NCBI RefSeq assembly: GCF_028553725.1
Contig: NZ_CP067125.1
Span: 62,001 to 126,000, forward strand
From: Paracoccus alcaliphilus
Lineage (GTDB): Bacteria > Pseudomonadota > Alphaproteobacteria > Rhodobacterales > Rhodobacteraceae
Reading direction: 5' to 3'
DNA: 64,000 nucleotides
Positions 42,784 to 51,909 of this stretch are shown here, one piece after another (within the stretch, counting starts at the first letter, position 1; every line of letters starts with the position of its first letter). Under the pieces are notes generated by a model. The model was given only the letters and a program-made list of their open reading frames with translations. It did no database searches and was not told where the DNA came from. The translations under genes were made by a program, and so were the position numbers.

Positions 42784-43506
42784 ATGACAATCTGGACCGA
42801 ACTGGCCCGCGCCGACACCACGGCGGGCGACGAAATCCTGCTGCGACGACGCGGCGACCTCCATGAAATCCGCTTCAACGGCATCGAGTTGATGTCGAAC
42901 CTGACATGGCGCTCCGAGGCGCTGCTGGCCGAGCGCAGCCTGCGCCTGCACGGCCCCCGCGCGGCGCGGGTGCTGATCGGCGGGCTGGGCATGGGCTTTA
43001 CCCTGCGCACGGCGCTGGATCTGCTGGACAGCGCTGCGCGGGTGACGGTCTGCGAACTGATCCCGGAAATCGCCGCATGGAACCGCGACGGTGTGCTGGG
43101 CGAACTGGCCGCGCATCCGCTGGCCGATCCGCGCGTCGATCTGCGCATCCGCGACGTGATGGAGGTGCTGCAAGCCAGCCCCGCCGGGTTCGACCTGATC
43201 CTGATGGATACCGATAACGGCCCGGATTTCACCGTCCGCACGGAAAACGACAGGCTTTATGCGCAGGCGGGGCTGGATGCGCTGCGTCACGCCTTGCGGC
43301 CCGAAGGGTTGGCGGCGATCTGGTCGGCCACGGTCTCGGCCCCGTTCGAGCGCAGCCTGACGGATGCGGGATGGCATTGGTGGCGCGAGGATGTGCAGCT
43401 GCCCGATGGCCGGGTGGATGCCTTCCACCACATCTATTTCGCCCTGCCGATCCCCCTGCACCCGATCACACCCCACCAGACCCGGCAGCCAGAACTGGCA
43501 ATCTGA
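42784..43506 (+). CDS. Spermidine-synthase-fold/SAM-dependent methyltransferase-like protein
   Basis: The 240-residue protein resembles the Rossmann domain of spermidine synthase: VLIGGLGMGFTLRTALDLL (nucleotide/SAM loop), TVCELIPEIAAW and DLILMDTDNGPDF. It lacks the N-terminal tetramerisation strands of full SpeE, so it may be a methyltransferase or aminopropyltransferase-like enzyme of unknown substrate. ATG 42784 has GGGA at good distance; ATG 42772 is an alternative giving four more residues. It is a single gene between the LysR regulator and the carnitine-type binding protein. Confidence 0.65.
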   Translation: MTIWTELARADTTAGDEILLRRRGDLHEIRFNGIELMSNLTWRSEALLAERSLRLHGPRAARVLIGGLGMGFTLRTALDLLDSAARVTVCELIPEIAAWNRDGVLGELAAHPLADPRVDLRIRDVMEVLQASPAGFDLILMDTDNGPDFTVRTENDRLYAQAGLDALRHALRPEGLAAIWSATVSAPFERSLTDAGWHWWREDVQLPDGRVDAFHHIYFALPIPLHPITPHQTRQPELAI

Positions 43507-43513
43507 CACATCC

Positions 43514-43541
43514 GCCCGCCCGTCATCAGGACCGGGCGGGC
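43514..43541 (+). terminator. Hairpin after the methyltransferase-fold gene
   Basis: GCCCGCCCG and CGGGCGGGC form a perfect 9-bp stem around a 10-nt loop, 7 nt after the stop codon. There is no T tract, so the strength of termination is unsure. Confidence 0.5.
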
Positions 43542-43672
43542 CCAGCCAGTTGCGGAAATCGCCAAATTCACCGCGTAACAGGACAATCAATCAGCGGCAT
43601 TTTCGCCTATCCTTGCAGGGACGGCGCGGCGCGCCCTTGTCGCCGGCCGATCCAACAACGGAGGGGATGATA

Positions 43673-44611
43673 ATGAAACGCATTCTTGCAGCCGGTCTTC
43701 TGGCCTCGCTCGCGGCCGGTCAGGCCAGCGCGGCGGATGATCCGGCCACCTGCCGGGCGCCCAGCTTTTCGGATGTGGGCTGGACCGACATCACGGCGAC
43801 GACCGCGACGGCGGCACGGATCCTTGAAGGGCTTGGCTATGCGCCCGATGTGTCGGTCCTGTCGGTGGCGGTGACCTTTGAATCGCTGAAACAGGGCGAT
43901 ACCGACATCTTTCTGGGCAACTGGATGCCGTTGCAGATACCGATCCAGACACCGCTGGTCGAGGCGGGCGATATCGAGGTTGTGCAGACCAATCTTGAAG
44001 GTGCGGTGATCGGCTTTGCGGTGCCGAAATCGACCTATGACGCGGGGCTGAAGACCTATTCCGACATCGCGGCGTTTCAGGAACAGCTGGGCGGCACGAT
44101 CTATGGCATCGAGGCAGGCAGCAGCGCCAATGCCACCATTCTGGAAACGATCGAGAATGACGGCTTCGGGCTGTCCGGCTTCGAACTGGTCGAGTCCAGC
44201 GAACAGGGGATGCTGGCACAGGTCCAGCGGGCGATGGGATCGGGCAGCGACATCCTTTTCTTCGGCTGGCGCCCACATCCGATGAATGTGCGCTTTGAAA
44301 TGGAATACCTGACCGATGGCAACGACATGTTCGGGCCCAATGACGGCGCGGCGACGGTGCTGACCAATACCCGCGCGGGCTTTTCCGAGGATTGCCCCAA
44401 TCTGGGCCAGTTCCTGAAAAACCTCGTCTTTACCGTCGAGGCCGAGGATCTGATGATGTCCTATATCCTCGATGAGGGGCTGGAGCCGCGCGCCGCCGCC
44501 GAACGCTGGCTGACCGAAAACCCGCAGGTGCTGGATGCGTGGCTGGCCGATGTCACCACGCTGGAGGGCGAACCGGGCCTGCCCGCCGTGCAGCAATCGC
44601 TAGGCCTGTAA
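43673..44611 (+). CDS. Choline/carnitine-type ABC substrate-binding protein
   Basis: The 312-residue protein has a signal peptide (RILAAGLLASLAAGQASAAD) and the ChoX/CaiX binding fold: SFSDVGWTDITATTATAARI, LKQGDTDIFLGNWMP and FFGWRPHPMNVRF. Trp residues in VGW, GNW and FGW would form the aromatic box for a trimethylammonium group. The adjacent carnitine genes suggest that carnitine is the ligand (CaiX). No permease or ATPase accompanies it, so it may use a transporter encoded elsewhere. Its 3' end overlaps the convergent regulator gene by 12 bases. Confidence 0.82.
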   Translation: MKRILAAGLLASLAAGQASAADDPATCRAPSFSDVGWTDITATTATAARILEGLGYAPDVSVLSVAVTFESLKQGDTDIFLGNWMPLQIPIQTPLVEAGDIEVVQTNLEGAVIGFAVPKSTYDAGLKTYSDIAAFQEQLGGTIYGIEAGSSANATILETIENDGFGLSGFELVESSEQGMLAQVQRAMGSGSDILFFGWRPHPMNVRFEMEYLTDGNDMFGPNDGAATVLTNTRAGFSEDCPNLGQFLKNLVFTVEAEDLMMSYILDEGLEPRAAAERWLTENPQVLDAWLADVTTLEGEPGLPAVQQSLGL

Positions 44612-45568
44612 GCGCCGCCGGGCGGCCGAGGGCGGATGCCCATAGTGCCGCCTGAACGCCCGCGACAGTGACGCGACCGAGGAAAAGCCGGTGCGCACGG
44701 CGATTTCGGCCATGGACAGCCTTGTATCCACGACCAGCCGCCGCGCCGCCTGCAACCTCAGCGACAGGTAATAGGCGCCGGGCGGGGTCTGCACGACGCT
44801 GCGGAACAGCCCCTCCAGCGTGCGCACCGAACACCCCGTCCGGCTGGCGATGGCGCGGATGGGCAAGGGCGCGTCCAGATGTTCCTCCATGATCCGCACG
44901 GCGGCGGCCAGACGCGGCTCTTGCTGGCCGACTCGCCCCATCGACACCAGCGGCTGCGCATCCGAAGGCAGCCGCGTTTCGTCATAGACATAGAGGCTGG
45001 CGACATTCAGCGCCGCGGCAAAGCCCTGCCGCGCGCGGATCAGCGCCAGCATGAAATCCAGCGCAGGCACCGCGCCACCGGTGGTCAGAACCGGCCCGTC
45101 CACAATCCAGCGGTCCGGGATCACCTGCACCTGCGGAAAGCGGGCGGCGAAATCCTCGAAATCCTCCCAATGGGTGGTGGCGCGGCGGTCGTCCAGCAGC
45201 CCGGTCATCGCCAGCACCCAGCTGCCCGCCTCGACCCCGCCGACCATCCGCGCATGGCGCGCCCCCTGCCTGACCGCCGCGACCAGTGCCGGGCTGGCAT
45301 GGCGGGTGGCGTTGAAGGCCGCAACCACGATCAGCAGATCGCAGCCTTCGCGCGGATCGAAGGCGGCATCGACCTCGACCCGCAATCCGCAGCTTGTGGC
45401 GACCGGCTGCCCGTCGAAGGACACCACCTTCCAGCGATAGGGATCCTGACCCGTGATCCGGTTCGCCGCGCGCATCGGGTCCAGCGTCGCCGCCAGACTC
45501 ATCAGCGACGCCTCGGGCAGGACCAGAATCGTGACGGTCAGGGGCTGATCGGATTGCTGCAACACCAT
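44600..45568 (-). CDS. cdhR: GlxA-family AraC regulator, CdhR-like (carnitine catabolism)
   Basis: The 322-residue protein has an N-terminal DJ-1/PfpI domain (LTVTILVLPEASLMSLAATL; DLLIVVAAFNATRH) and a C-terminal AraC DNA-binding region (IRAIASRTGCSVRTLEGLF and MAEIAVRTGFSSVASLSRAF). CdhR proteins of this architecture activate carnitine dehydrogenase genes. It is divergent from the carnitine genes with only 95 bp between starts. No clear Shine-Dalgarno precedes ATG 45568 and an in-frame TTG lies 63 nt upstream, so the start is uncertain. Confidence 0.75.
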   Translation of the reverse strand: MVLQQSDQPLTVTILVLPEASLMSLAATLDPMRAANRITGQDPYRWKVVSFDGQPVATSCGLRVEVDAAFDPREGCDLLIVVAAFNATRHASPALVAAVRQGARHARMVGGVEAGSWVLAMTGLLDDRRATTHWEDFEDFAARFPQVQVIPDRWIVDGPVLTTGGAVPALDFMLALIRARQGFAAALNVASLYVYDETRLPSDAQPLVSMGRVGQQEPRLAAAVRIMEEHLDAPLPIRAIASRTGCSVRTLEGLFRSVVQTPPGAYYLSLRLQAARRLVVDTRLSMAEIAVRTGFSSVASLSRAFRRHYGHPPSAARRRLQA

Positions 45569-45602
45569 TTTTGCGCTGTTTGTCAATTCACCTGCGCATG
45601 AT

Positions 45603-45616
45603 GTTAAATGCTTAAC
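45603..45616. promoter_or_regulatory. Palindrome in the cdhR/carnitine divergent promoter
   Basis: GTTAA-ATGC-TTAAC lies about 35 bp upstream of the regulator start and 48 bp before the cleavage-enzyme gene, in the AT-rich part of the short divergent region. It is a candidate operator or promoter element. Confidence 0.4.
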
Positions 45617-45663
45617 CCCGCTTTGCGTCAAGCTGAACCTGCACAGTCAGTGAGGAACCGCAG

Positions 45664-46569
45664 ATGCCGCTTACCCCCAACCGAGAGGTGTTCATCACCT
45701 GCGCCGTCACCGGCGCGGGCGACACGACGGGCCGGTCGGACAAGGTTCCGGTCACACCCGAACAGATCGCAGCAGCTTCGGTCGCCGCCGCGCAGGCGGG
45801 CGCCGCCATCGCCCATATCCATGTCCGCGATCCCGAAACCGGCAGGGGGTCGCGCGATCCGGCGCTGTATCGCGAAGTGGTCGAGCGCATCCGCGATTCC
45901 GGCACCGACATGGTGCTGAACCTGACCGCCGGGATGGGCGGGGATCTTGTCCTCGGCTCGACCGAGGCACCGTTTCCCACCGATCCCGCCGGCACCGACA
46001 TGGTGGGCGCGACCGAGCGTCTGGTCCATATCGCGGAACTCAGGCCCGAAATCTGCACGCTGGATTGCGGCACGATGAATTTCGGCGAAGGCGATTACGT
46101 GATGACCAACACCCCCGCCATGCTGAAGGAAATGGCGCGGCAGATAAAGGCGCTTGGCGTGCGCCCCGAGATCGAGGTCTTCGACACCGGCCACCTGCTG
46201 CTGGCGCAATGGCTGAAGGCGCAGGGGGTGATCGACGATCCGGTGATGATCCAGCTGTGCATGGGCATTCCCTGGGGTGCGCCCGACGATCTGGGCACCT
46301 TCAAGGCCATCGTGGATAACGTGCCCGAAGGCTGGACCTTCTCGGCCTTCTCGATCGGGCGCAACCAGATGCCCTATGCCGCGCTGGCGATGCTGGCCGG
46401 GGGCAATATCCGCGTCGGGCTGGAAGACAACATCTGGCTGGACAAGGGCGTTCTGGCCACGAATGAGGCGCTGGTAGCCCGCGCCGTGACCGTGGTGCAG
46501 TCGCTGGGGGGCCGGGTGCTGGAACCCGCCGAGGTGCGCCGCAAGCTGGGGCTGGAGAAACGCTGGTGA
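45664..46569 (+). CDS. Beta-keto acid cleavage enzyme (BKACE), probable dehydrocarnitine cleavage
   Basis: The 301-residue TIM-barrel protein has the zinc-binding His51-x-His53 in HIHVRDP and the C-terminal region [20 protein letters not shown] of the DUF849/BKACE family. In carnitine catabolism this enzyme condenses acetyl-CoA with 3-dehydrocarnitine to give acetoacetate and betainyl-CoA. The next gene encodes the dehydrogenase and a thioesterase that would make and then consume these compounds, which supports the assignment. It overlaps the next gene by four bases (GTGA). Confidence 0.85.
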   Translation: MPLTPNREVFITCAVTGAGDTTGRSDKVPVTPEQIAAASVAAAQAGAAIAHIHVRDPETGRGSRDPALYREVVERIRDSGTDMVLNLTAGMGGDLVLGSTEAPFPTDPAGTDMVGATERLVHIAELRPEICTLDCGTMNFGEGDYVMTNTPAMLKEMARQIKALGVRPEIEVFDTGHLLLAQWLKAQGVIDDPVMIQLCMGIPWGAPDDLGTFKAIVDNVPEGWTFSAFSIGRNQMPYAALAMLAGGNIRVGLEDNIWLDKGVLATNEALVARAVTVVQSLGGRVLEPAEVRRKLGLEKRW

Positions 46570-48038
46570 ACGGGACCATTGCAAAGGCCGCCTGCATTGG
46601 CGGCGGCGTGATCGGCGCGGGCTGGGTGGCGCGGCTGATCCTTCATGGCGTGGATGTCGATGTGCATGATCCCTCGCCCGATGCCGAAAGGGTGGTGGCC
46701 GAGGTTCTGGCCAATGCCCGCCGGTCGATGCCGCGCCTGCTGGATGCGTCCCTGCCGGTGCCGGGACGGTTGCGCTTTGCCGCCAGCATCGCCGATGCGG
46801 TGGCCGGCGCCGGGCTGGTGCAGGAAAGCGTGCCCGAGCGGCTGGAGCTGAAACGCGCCGTTCTGACCGCCATCGACGCCGCCGCGCCTGTGGATGCCAT
46901 TATCGGCTCATCGACCTCGGGGCTGCTGCCCTCGGACCTGCAACAGGGGATGGCGCATCCCGAACGGCTGGTCGTCGCGCATCCCTATAACCCGGTCTAT
47001 CTGCTGCCGCTGGTGGAACTGGTCGGCGGGCAGGCCACCACGCCGGACAGTCTGACGCGGGCGCAGGCGATCTATACCGCGCTTGGCATGAAACCCGTCA
47101 CCATCCGGCGCGAGATAGAGGCCTTCGTCGGCGACCGCCTGCTGGAGGCCCTGTGGCGCGAGGCGCTGTGGCTGGTCCATGACGGTATCGCCAGCGTGAC
47201 GGAAATCGACGACGTGATCCGCTATTCCTTCGGGCTGCGTTGGGCGCAGATGGGGCTGTTCCAGACCTATCGCATCGCGGGCGGAGAGGCCGGAATGCGC
47301 CATTTCCTGCACCAGTTCGGCCCGGCGCTGAAATGGCCGTGGACCAGGCTGATGGATGTGCCTGACCTGGACGAGGCGCTGGTCGCCCGCATCGCCGATC
47401 AGTCCGACGAACAGGCCGCCGGGCTGTCGGTGCGCGAGTTGGAACGCATCCGCGACGACAATCTGGTGGCGATCATGCGGGCGCTGGCGGCGCAGCAGGG
47501 CGGGCGCGGCTGGGGGGCAGGCGAACTCTTGCGCCAACAAGAGGCCGCGATGCGCAGTGATACGCAGGCGGAGCCCCTGCGGCTGCTCAGCGGCACCGTT
47601 CCCACCGAATGGATCGACTATAACGGCCATATGACCGAGCATCGCTATCTGGAGGTCTTCGGCAACACCACCGACGCGCTGCTGGCGCAGATCGGGGTCG
47701 ATGCCGGTTATGTCGCCTCGGGGCGCAGCTATTACACGGTCGAGACCCATATCATGCATCTGGGCGAGGCCCGCCAAGGCGCGCCATACGACACGACAAC
47801 GCAGATCCTGCATGCCGATGACAAGCGGCTGCATGTCTTTCACCAGATCCGCAACAGCGATACCGGGGCGATCCTTGCCTCGGCCGAACAGATGCTGCTG
47901 CATGTCGATGCCCGCGCACAAAAGGCCGTGGCCGCAGCACCCGACCTGATCGCCCGCGTGGCCGCGCTGGCGCAAGCCCATGCGCATATGCCCCGCCCAC
48001 CCGCGATGGGCCGTCATGTCGGACAGAGGCCGGGCTGA
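46566..48038 (+). CDS. L-carnitine dehydrogenase fused to a betainyl-CoA thioesterase domain
   Basis: The 490-residue protein is a two-domain fusion. Residues 1 to about 325 form a 3-hydroxyacyl-CoA dehydrogenase-type NAD enzyme ([39 protein letters not shown]), matching L-carnitine 3-dehydrogenase. From about residue 335 a hotdog thioesterase follows ([20 protein letters not shown]). The dehydrogenase would oxidise carnitine to 3-dehydrocarnitine, and the thioesterase release glycine betaine from betainyl-CoA made by the cleavage enzyme. The GTG start overlaps the upstream stop. Confidence 0.85.
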   Translation: MNGTIAKAACIGGGVIGAGWVARLILHGVDVDVHDPSPDAERVVAEVLANARRSMPRLLDASLPVPGRLRFAASIADAVAGAGLVQESVPERLELKRAVLTAIDAAAPVDAIIGSSTSGLLPSDLQQGMAHPERLVVAHPYNPVYLLPLVELVGGQATTPDSLTRAQAIYTALGMKPVTIRREIEAFVGDRLLEALWREALWLVHDGIASVTEIDDVIRYSFGLRWAQMGLFQTYRIAGGEAGMRHFLHQFGPALKWPWTRLMDVPDLDEALVARIADQSDEQAAGLSVRELERIRDDNLVAIMRALAAQQGGRGWGAGELLRQQEAAMRSDTQAEPLRLLSGTVPTEWIDYNGHMTEHRYLEVFGNTTDALLAQIGVDAGYVASGRSYYTVETHIMHLGEARQGAPYDTTTQILHADDKRLHVFHQIRNSDTGAILASAEQMLLHVDARAQKAVAAAPDLIARVAALAQAHAHMPRPPAMGRHVGQRPG

Positions 48039-48103
48039 CTCCGGTTGCCTCTGGCGCACGGGCCACACATAATCCGCCAGCGCCAGGGACACAGGAGGCT
48101 GCG

Positions 48104-48790
48104 ATGGCCGAGATCATCGTGCTGACGGGTCCGGTCGCCCCCTTGCCGGGCAGCGACCGGACCAGTGGCATCGACAAGCACCCGGTGACCGGGCCGGTCA
48201 GCCTTGGCCCCGAAGGCTTTGCGGGTGACGAACAGGCCGACCGCCGCGTGCATGGCGGGCCGGAAAAGGCCGTGCATCACTATCCGCGCGATCATTACCC
48301 GGTCTGGCGGGCCGAACTCGGTCCGCTGCCCCTGCTCGATGCGCCCGGCGCCTTTGGCGAGAACATCTCGACCCAGGGGCTGACCGAAGCCGGGGTTGCC
48401 GTGGGCGACATCTTCCGGCTGGGCACGGCCCTGTTGCAGGTTTCACAGGGGCGGCAGCCCTGCTGGAAGCTGTCCTTTCGCTTCGGAATCAATGACATGG
48501 CGCGGCGGGTGCAGGACAGTGGGCGCACCGGCTGGTATTACCGCGTGCTGCAACCGGGGACGGTCGCGCCGGGCGACCGGCTGGTGCTGATCGACCGCGT
48601 AGCCCCCGAATGGACCCTGCACCGGCTGTGGCATGCGCTTTATGTGGACCGCATGAACCTGACCGAGTTGCAGGGCATCGCCGCGCTGGACGTTCTGGCC
48701 GAAGGCTGGCGCCGCCATGCGCAACGGCGCGTCGAAACCGGCCGGGTCGAGGACTGGTCGCGCCGGCTGGAACCCGAGCCCCCGGCCTAA
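48104..48790 (+). CDS. MOSC domain protein (YiiM-like)
   Basis: The 228-residue protein contains a MOSC domain (GFAGDEQADRRVHGGPEKAV, then GAFGENISTQGLTEAGVAVG) with the conserved cysteine in QGRQPCWKLSFRFG. MOSC proteins such as YiiM bind molybdenum cofactor and reduce N-hydroxylated compounds. The stop codon TAA is made of the TA target duplication plus the first base of the adjacent insertion sequence. Before insertion it would have been TAG at the same place, so the protein is not truncated. Confidence 0.8.
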   Translation: MAEIIVLTGPVAPLPGSDRTSGIDKHPVTGPVSLGPEGFAGDEQADRRVHGGPEKAVHHYPRDHYPVWRAELGPLPLLDAPGAFGENISTQGLTEAGVAVGDIFRLGTALLQVSQGRQPCWKLSFRFGINDMARRVQDSGRTGWYYRVLQPGTVAPGDRLVLIDRVAPEWTLHRLWHALYVDRMNLTELQGIAALDVLAEGWRRHAQRRVETGRVEDWSRRLEPEPPA

Positions 48791-48799
48791 AGCATTTCT
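48790..48799 (+). repeat. IS630 left terminal inverted repeat
   Basis: AAGCATTTCT, perfect inverted match to 49834-49843; sequence similarity fades after the tenth base. Confidence 0.9.
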
Positions 48800-48802
48800 G
48801 TT

Positions 48803-49761
48803 TTAACCTGCGACATATTTTGCGGCCTTGAAGTAGTTCCAACATTCGCCGGGATCGAAGAGATCACAGACTTCGCCGATGGCCTTGAAGACGTCGGTAA
48901 ATGTTCTTGCCCCGATCCTGCGCAGGTGCGCCTTGAGTTTTGCGAATGCCATTTCGATGGGGTTCAGGTCCGGCGAATATGGCGGCAGATAGAGAAACCA
49001 GCAGCGATGGGCACGCAGAGCCTCGGCAGCCTGCTTGTTGTGGTGGGTGGCAAGGTTGTCGAGGATCACCACGGTTCCCGGCTCGATCTCCGGGATCAGG
49101 ACCTCGCGAACCCAGGCTGCGAAGGCGGGGCCGTCCATTGCGCCCCGGATGCACCAGGGCGCAATCAGGGCATCCGGTGTGAGCCCGGCAATCAGGGTCT
49201 GTGTTCCCCAGCTGCCGAAGGGCGCATCCATGGTCAGGCGTGTGCCGCGCAGGGCACGACCCCGCAGACGGGTGAGATTGGTCTTCACTGAGGTCTCGTC
49301 TATGAAAACCACGCGTTCCGGCCGATCCGCGATGGCTGGCAAGCGATGCTCGAACCAGTCGGTTCGCCGCTGTCTTACCCTGGCACCACGGCGTTCGGCG
49401 GCCACCAGCGACTTTTTTTATAGGTGAACCCAAGCCGCGACAGCAGACTGGCAATGGACGAGTGATGGACACGAACGCCTTCCGCTGCGACCAGCGCGTC
49501 CCTGAGTTCGAACAGCGTGATGTCGGGATCCTGTGCGAGCAGTTCCTCGAAAAAGGCCCGGTGCGGGGCAAGCTTTCCATGCCCTTTGGGACGTCCCTGG
49601 GGCAATGGTTCGGCATGCCCCCTGGTCCTGATCGCCCGGCCCCAACGTGCTCCGGTCGCCGGCGAGAGTTTCAGCCGCAGCACCGCCGCCCGACCGCTTA
49701 AACCCTCCTCGATATATCGCTGAAACCGCGTCCGGAGGGCCGACGGCAATGGTGCTGACAT
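48803..49761 (-). CDS. IS630 transposase, two reading frames joined by a -1 frameshift
   Basis: The first frame (49761 down to about 49375) encodes 128 residues of an HTH region (GLSGRAAVLRLKLSPATGAR) ending FTYKKSRWWPP. The second frame, from the A7 run at 49419-49413 down to 48803, encodes the DDE catalytic domain: Asp in VVFIDETSVKT, Asp in VVILDNLATHHN and Glu in SPDLNPIEMAFAKLK. A slip of -1 on seven A residues joins the two frames into a single transposase, a known expression mode in this family. All three catalytic residues are kept, so the element may be active. Confidence 0.85.
49413..49419 (-). other. A7 slippery run for transposase frameshifting
   Basis: Seven T on the plus strand give AAAAAAAG in the transposase mRNA. 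Slipping back one base moves translation from the HTH frame into the DDE-domain frame without any stop between. Confidence 0.65.
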
Positions 49762-49833
49762 GATCTATCCTCCCAGACAGAAGGGAATCACGATCCGCGC
49801 TGCGACGGAACCCCAAACGATTTAGGGTTCAGT

Positions 49834-49843
49834 AGAAATGCTT
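49834..49843 (-). repeat. IS630 right terminal inverted repeat
   Basis: AGAAATGCTT, the inverse of the left end, directly followed by the TA target copy. Confidence 0.9.
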
Positions 49844-51204
49844 TAGGCCATGCGGGGTCGGGTGGTCACGCGCCGCGCCAGCCAGTCCAGCGCCAGCATG
49901 ACGATCAGCGACAATCCGGTCAGCGGAAACAGGATGCCCCCGATCAGCAGGATCGCGACCAGCCCGCGAAAGACGCGCGGATCGGCGGGCATCGGCGGCA
50001 CCCCCATCGCGCCGGACGGGCGGCGTTTCCACCACATCACCGCAGCCGACACTGCCAGCAATACGATCCCCGCGCAAACCGCCAGAAACAGCAGCTTGTT
50101 GGCCAGCCCGAATTGCTGCCCCATATGGGTGTTGATGCCGAATTCCAGCCATCTGCCGGCGGGGCCGTAATCGGCATAGCTCATATCCACCAGCGCCTCG
50201 CCGCTGTATTGATCCAGATGCACCACCCGCTGCCGGCGAAGATCGTCGGGATAGACCGAGCCGCTGTAAACCCCGGTGGCCGAGGTGGGCAGCGACACCG
50301 CAAAGCCCGGATGCAGGCCCAGCCTCTCGAATGTCGCGACGGCGGCGTCCAGCCCGATCGGGGCAGCGGTCGAGGGCGCGCTTTCGGGGATCTGCGCCTG
50401 CTCCAGCGACCATGCGGTGGGGGCTGTGTCATGCAGCTTCTGGCCCGACATCGGCACCTCGACCCGAACACCCGAAGGATAGCCGAAATTGCTGCCATTG
50501 GCCCATTCATTCACCTTGCCGCCCCAGATATTCGACCAGGGCATGCCGGTGATGGCCAGAAACACGATGAAGCCGCCGACGGCCAGCCCGGTCACCGCAT
50601 GAAGGTCGCGCCAGAACACCCGGCGGCGCGGCGTGCCCCGGACCGAGACGACACCGCCCACTTGCTGACGCGGCCACCACAGATAGATCCCCGTGCCGAC
50701 CAGCAGGATCGACCAGCCGCCGACGATCTCGATGATGCCGCGCGCGACAGGACCGAACAGGCGCAGGCTGTGCAGGTGGCGCACGGTCCACATCAGCGTA
50801 CTCTGATCCGGCCGCGCGCCCAGAACATGACCGTCATAAGGATCGACATTGACCGCCATCCTTGTGCCCGAGGCTGCGACGACCGTCACCTCGGCCGAGG
50901 CATCCGGCGCGGGCGGATCGGTGAATTTGACCGCCGTGCCGGGCTGGAAGGTCAGGGCGGCCGCGACCATCTGTTCGGCCCCCAGCGGCCTGTCGGGCTG
51001 AACCGCGACCCGCTTGACGTCGCTGTGGACGATCCGGTCGATCTGATCGTCGAACAGATAAAGCGCGCCGGTCACCGCCAGCGTGATCATGAAGGGCAGG
51101 ACCAGCAGCCCCGCATAGAAGTGCCAGCGCCACACGGCGCGGTAAAGGTCCGACGCCCCGGCGCGCGAATTTGGCGCCTGTCGGTCCAAAGCCTGAAAGG
51201 ACAT
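49843..51204 (-). CDS. PepSY-associated membrane protein (PiuB-like reductase family)
   Basis: The 453-residue protein has about four to five membrane segments separated by PepSY-like periplasmic regions: WRWHFYAGLLVLPFMITLAV at the start, SLRLFGPVARGIIEIVGGWS, LHAVTGLAVGGFIVFLAITG, and a C-terminal pair. Such proteins are linked to iron-siderophore or copper handling in the inner membrane. It lies upstream of SCO1 and PCuAC homologues, favouring copper. Its TAA stop uses the TA and first base of the adjacent IS; the original stop would be TAG, so the product is intact. Confidence 0.8.
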   Translation of the reverse strand: MSFQALDRQAPNSRAGASDLYRAVWRWHFYAGLLVLPFMITLAVTGALYLFDDQIDRIVHSDVKRVAVQPDRPLGAEQMVAAALTFQPGTAVKFTDPPAPDASAEVTVVAASGTRMAVNVDPYDGHVLGARPDQSTLMWTVRHLHSLRLFGPVARGIIEIVGGWSILLVGTGIYLWWPRQQVGGVVSVRGTPRRRVFWRDLHAVTGLAVGGFIVFLAITGMPWSNIWGGKVNEWANGSNFGYPSGVRVEVPMSGQKLHDTAPTAWSLEQAQIPESAPSTAAPIGLDAAVATFERLGLHPGFAVSLPTSATGVYSGSVYPDDLRRQRVVHLDQYSGEALVDMSYADYGPAGRWLEFGINTHMGQQFGLANKLLFLAVCAGIVLLAVSAAVMWWKRRPSGAMGVPPMPADPRVFRGLVAILLIGGILFPLTGLSLIVMLALDWLARRVTTRPRMA

Positions 51205-51273
51205 GGGATTCCCCGCTGTTGGTTTCTCACATGACGGGCCGCACTGCGCAGGGCGCGCGACCCCGCATTGGTT

Positions 51274-51906
51274 TCAGCTGTCAAGCAGCCTGCGGATCGT
51301 GCCCATGGCGCGATCATGGCCTTCCTGATAGGCGATCAGCCCGAAATAGTTGCCATCGTCGAACAGCAGCACCGGCGTCGAGTGGTTGACGGTATAGCCG
51401 CCATCCGCAAGCGGCTCTTTGCTGGCATGGACGCGGAAGGCGGCGATGGCGCGGGCCATCTGCTCGGGATCGCCGGTCACTCCGGTCACACCCGGCACCC
51501 ACGAGACATAATCGCCCAGCACCCCGGGCGTATCGCGTTCGGGATCGACGGTCAGGAAAAAGACGCGCAGGTTCTGACCCTCGGCCTCCAGTTCCTCTTG
51601 CCAGCCCATGATATCCCCCAGCGTTGTCGGACAGACATCAGGGCAATGGGTAAAGCCGAAGAACACCGCCGCCGGACCCTCGGCCAGGCGCGCCTGCGTG
51701 AAGGGCGTGCCATCAGTGGCGATCAATTCGTAATCGCCCTGTCCCAGCGTATCGGTGATCTCGCTTGCATCCGTCACGCGATCATCGGTCACCCGCGCGG
51801 CCTGCATCCGGGGCCGGACGACCCCCAGCCACGCGACCGCCAGCAGCGCCAGCACGACGCCCCCCCACAACACGATGCGGACAAGCCGAAGCGTTTTGAT
51901 ATCCAT
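51274..51906 (-). CDS. SCO1/SenC-family copper protein
   Basis: The 210-residue protein has an N-terminal membrane anchor (residues about 11-30) and a thioredoxin-like domain with Cys88-x-x-x-Cys92 (HCPDVCPTT) and His175 (VNHSTP), the copper ligands of SCO proteins. It would deliver copper to the CuA site of cytochrome oxidase or act as a thiol reductant, in the periplasm. It lies 3 bp after a PCuAC homologue on the minus strand. Confidence 0.9.
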   Translation of the reverse strand: MDIKTLRLVRIVLWGGVVLALLAVAWLGVVRPRMQAARVTDDRVTDASEITDTLGQGDYELIATDGTPFTQARLAEGPAAVFFGFTHCPDVCPTTLGDIMGWQEELEAEGQNLRVFFLTVDPERDTPGVLGDYVSWVPGVTGVTGDPEQMARAIAAFRVHASKEPLADGGYTVNHSTPVLLFDDGNYFGLIAYQEGHDRAMGTIRRLLDS

Positions 51907-51909
51907 GCC

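Larger units (their letters stand above)
48790..49843 (-). mobile_element. IS630-family insertion sequence
   Basis: This 1,054-bp element is bounded by 10-bp perfect terminal inverted repeats (AAGCATTTCT at 48790-48799, its complement at 49834-49843) and flanked by TA duplications (48788-48789 and 49844-49845), the target of IS630/Tc1-mariner elements. It contains a two-frame transposase gene on the minus strand. Removing it restores GGCCTAGGCC, an uninterrupted CTAG palindrome. Confidence 0.92.

Noticed and set aside
48104-51204. Truncation of the MOSC and PepSY genes by the insertion sequence
   Set aside because: Restoring the empty site puts TAG at exactly the same codons on both strands, so neither protein is shortened.
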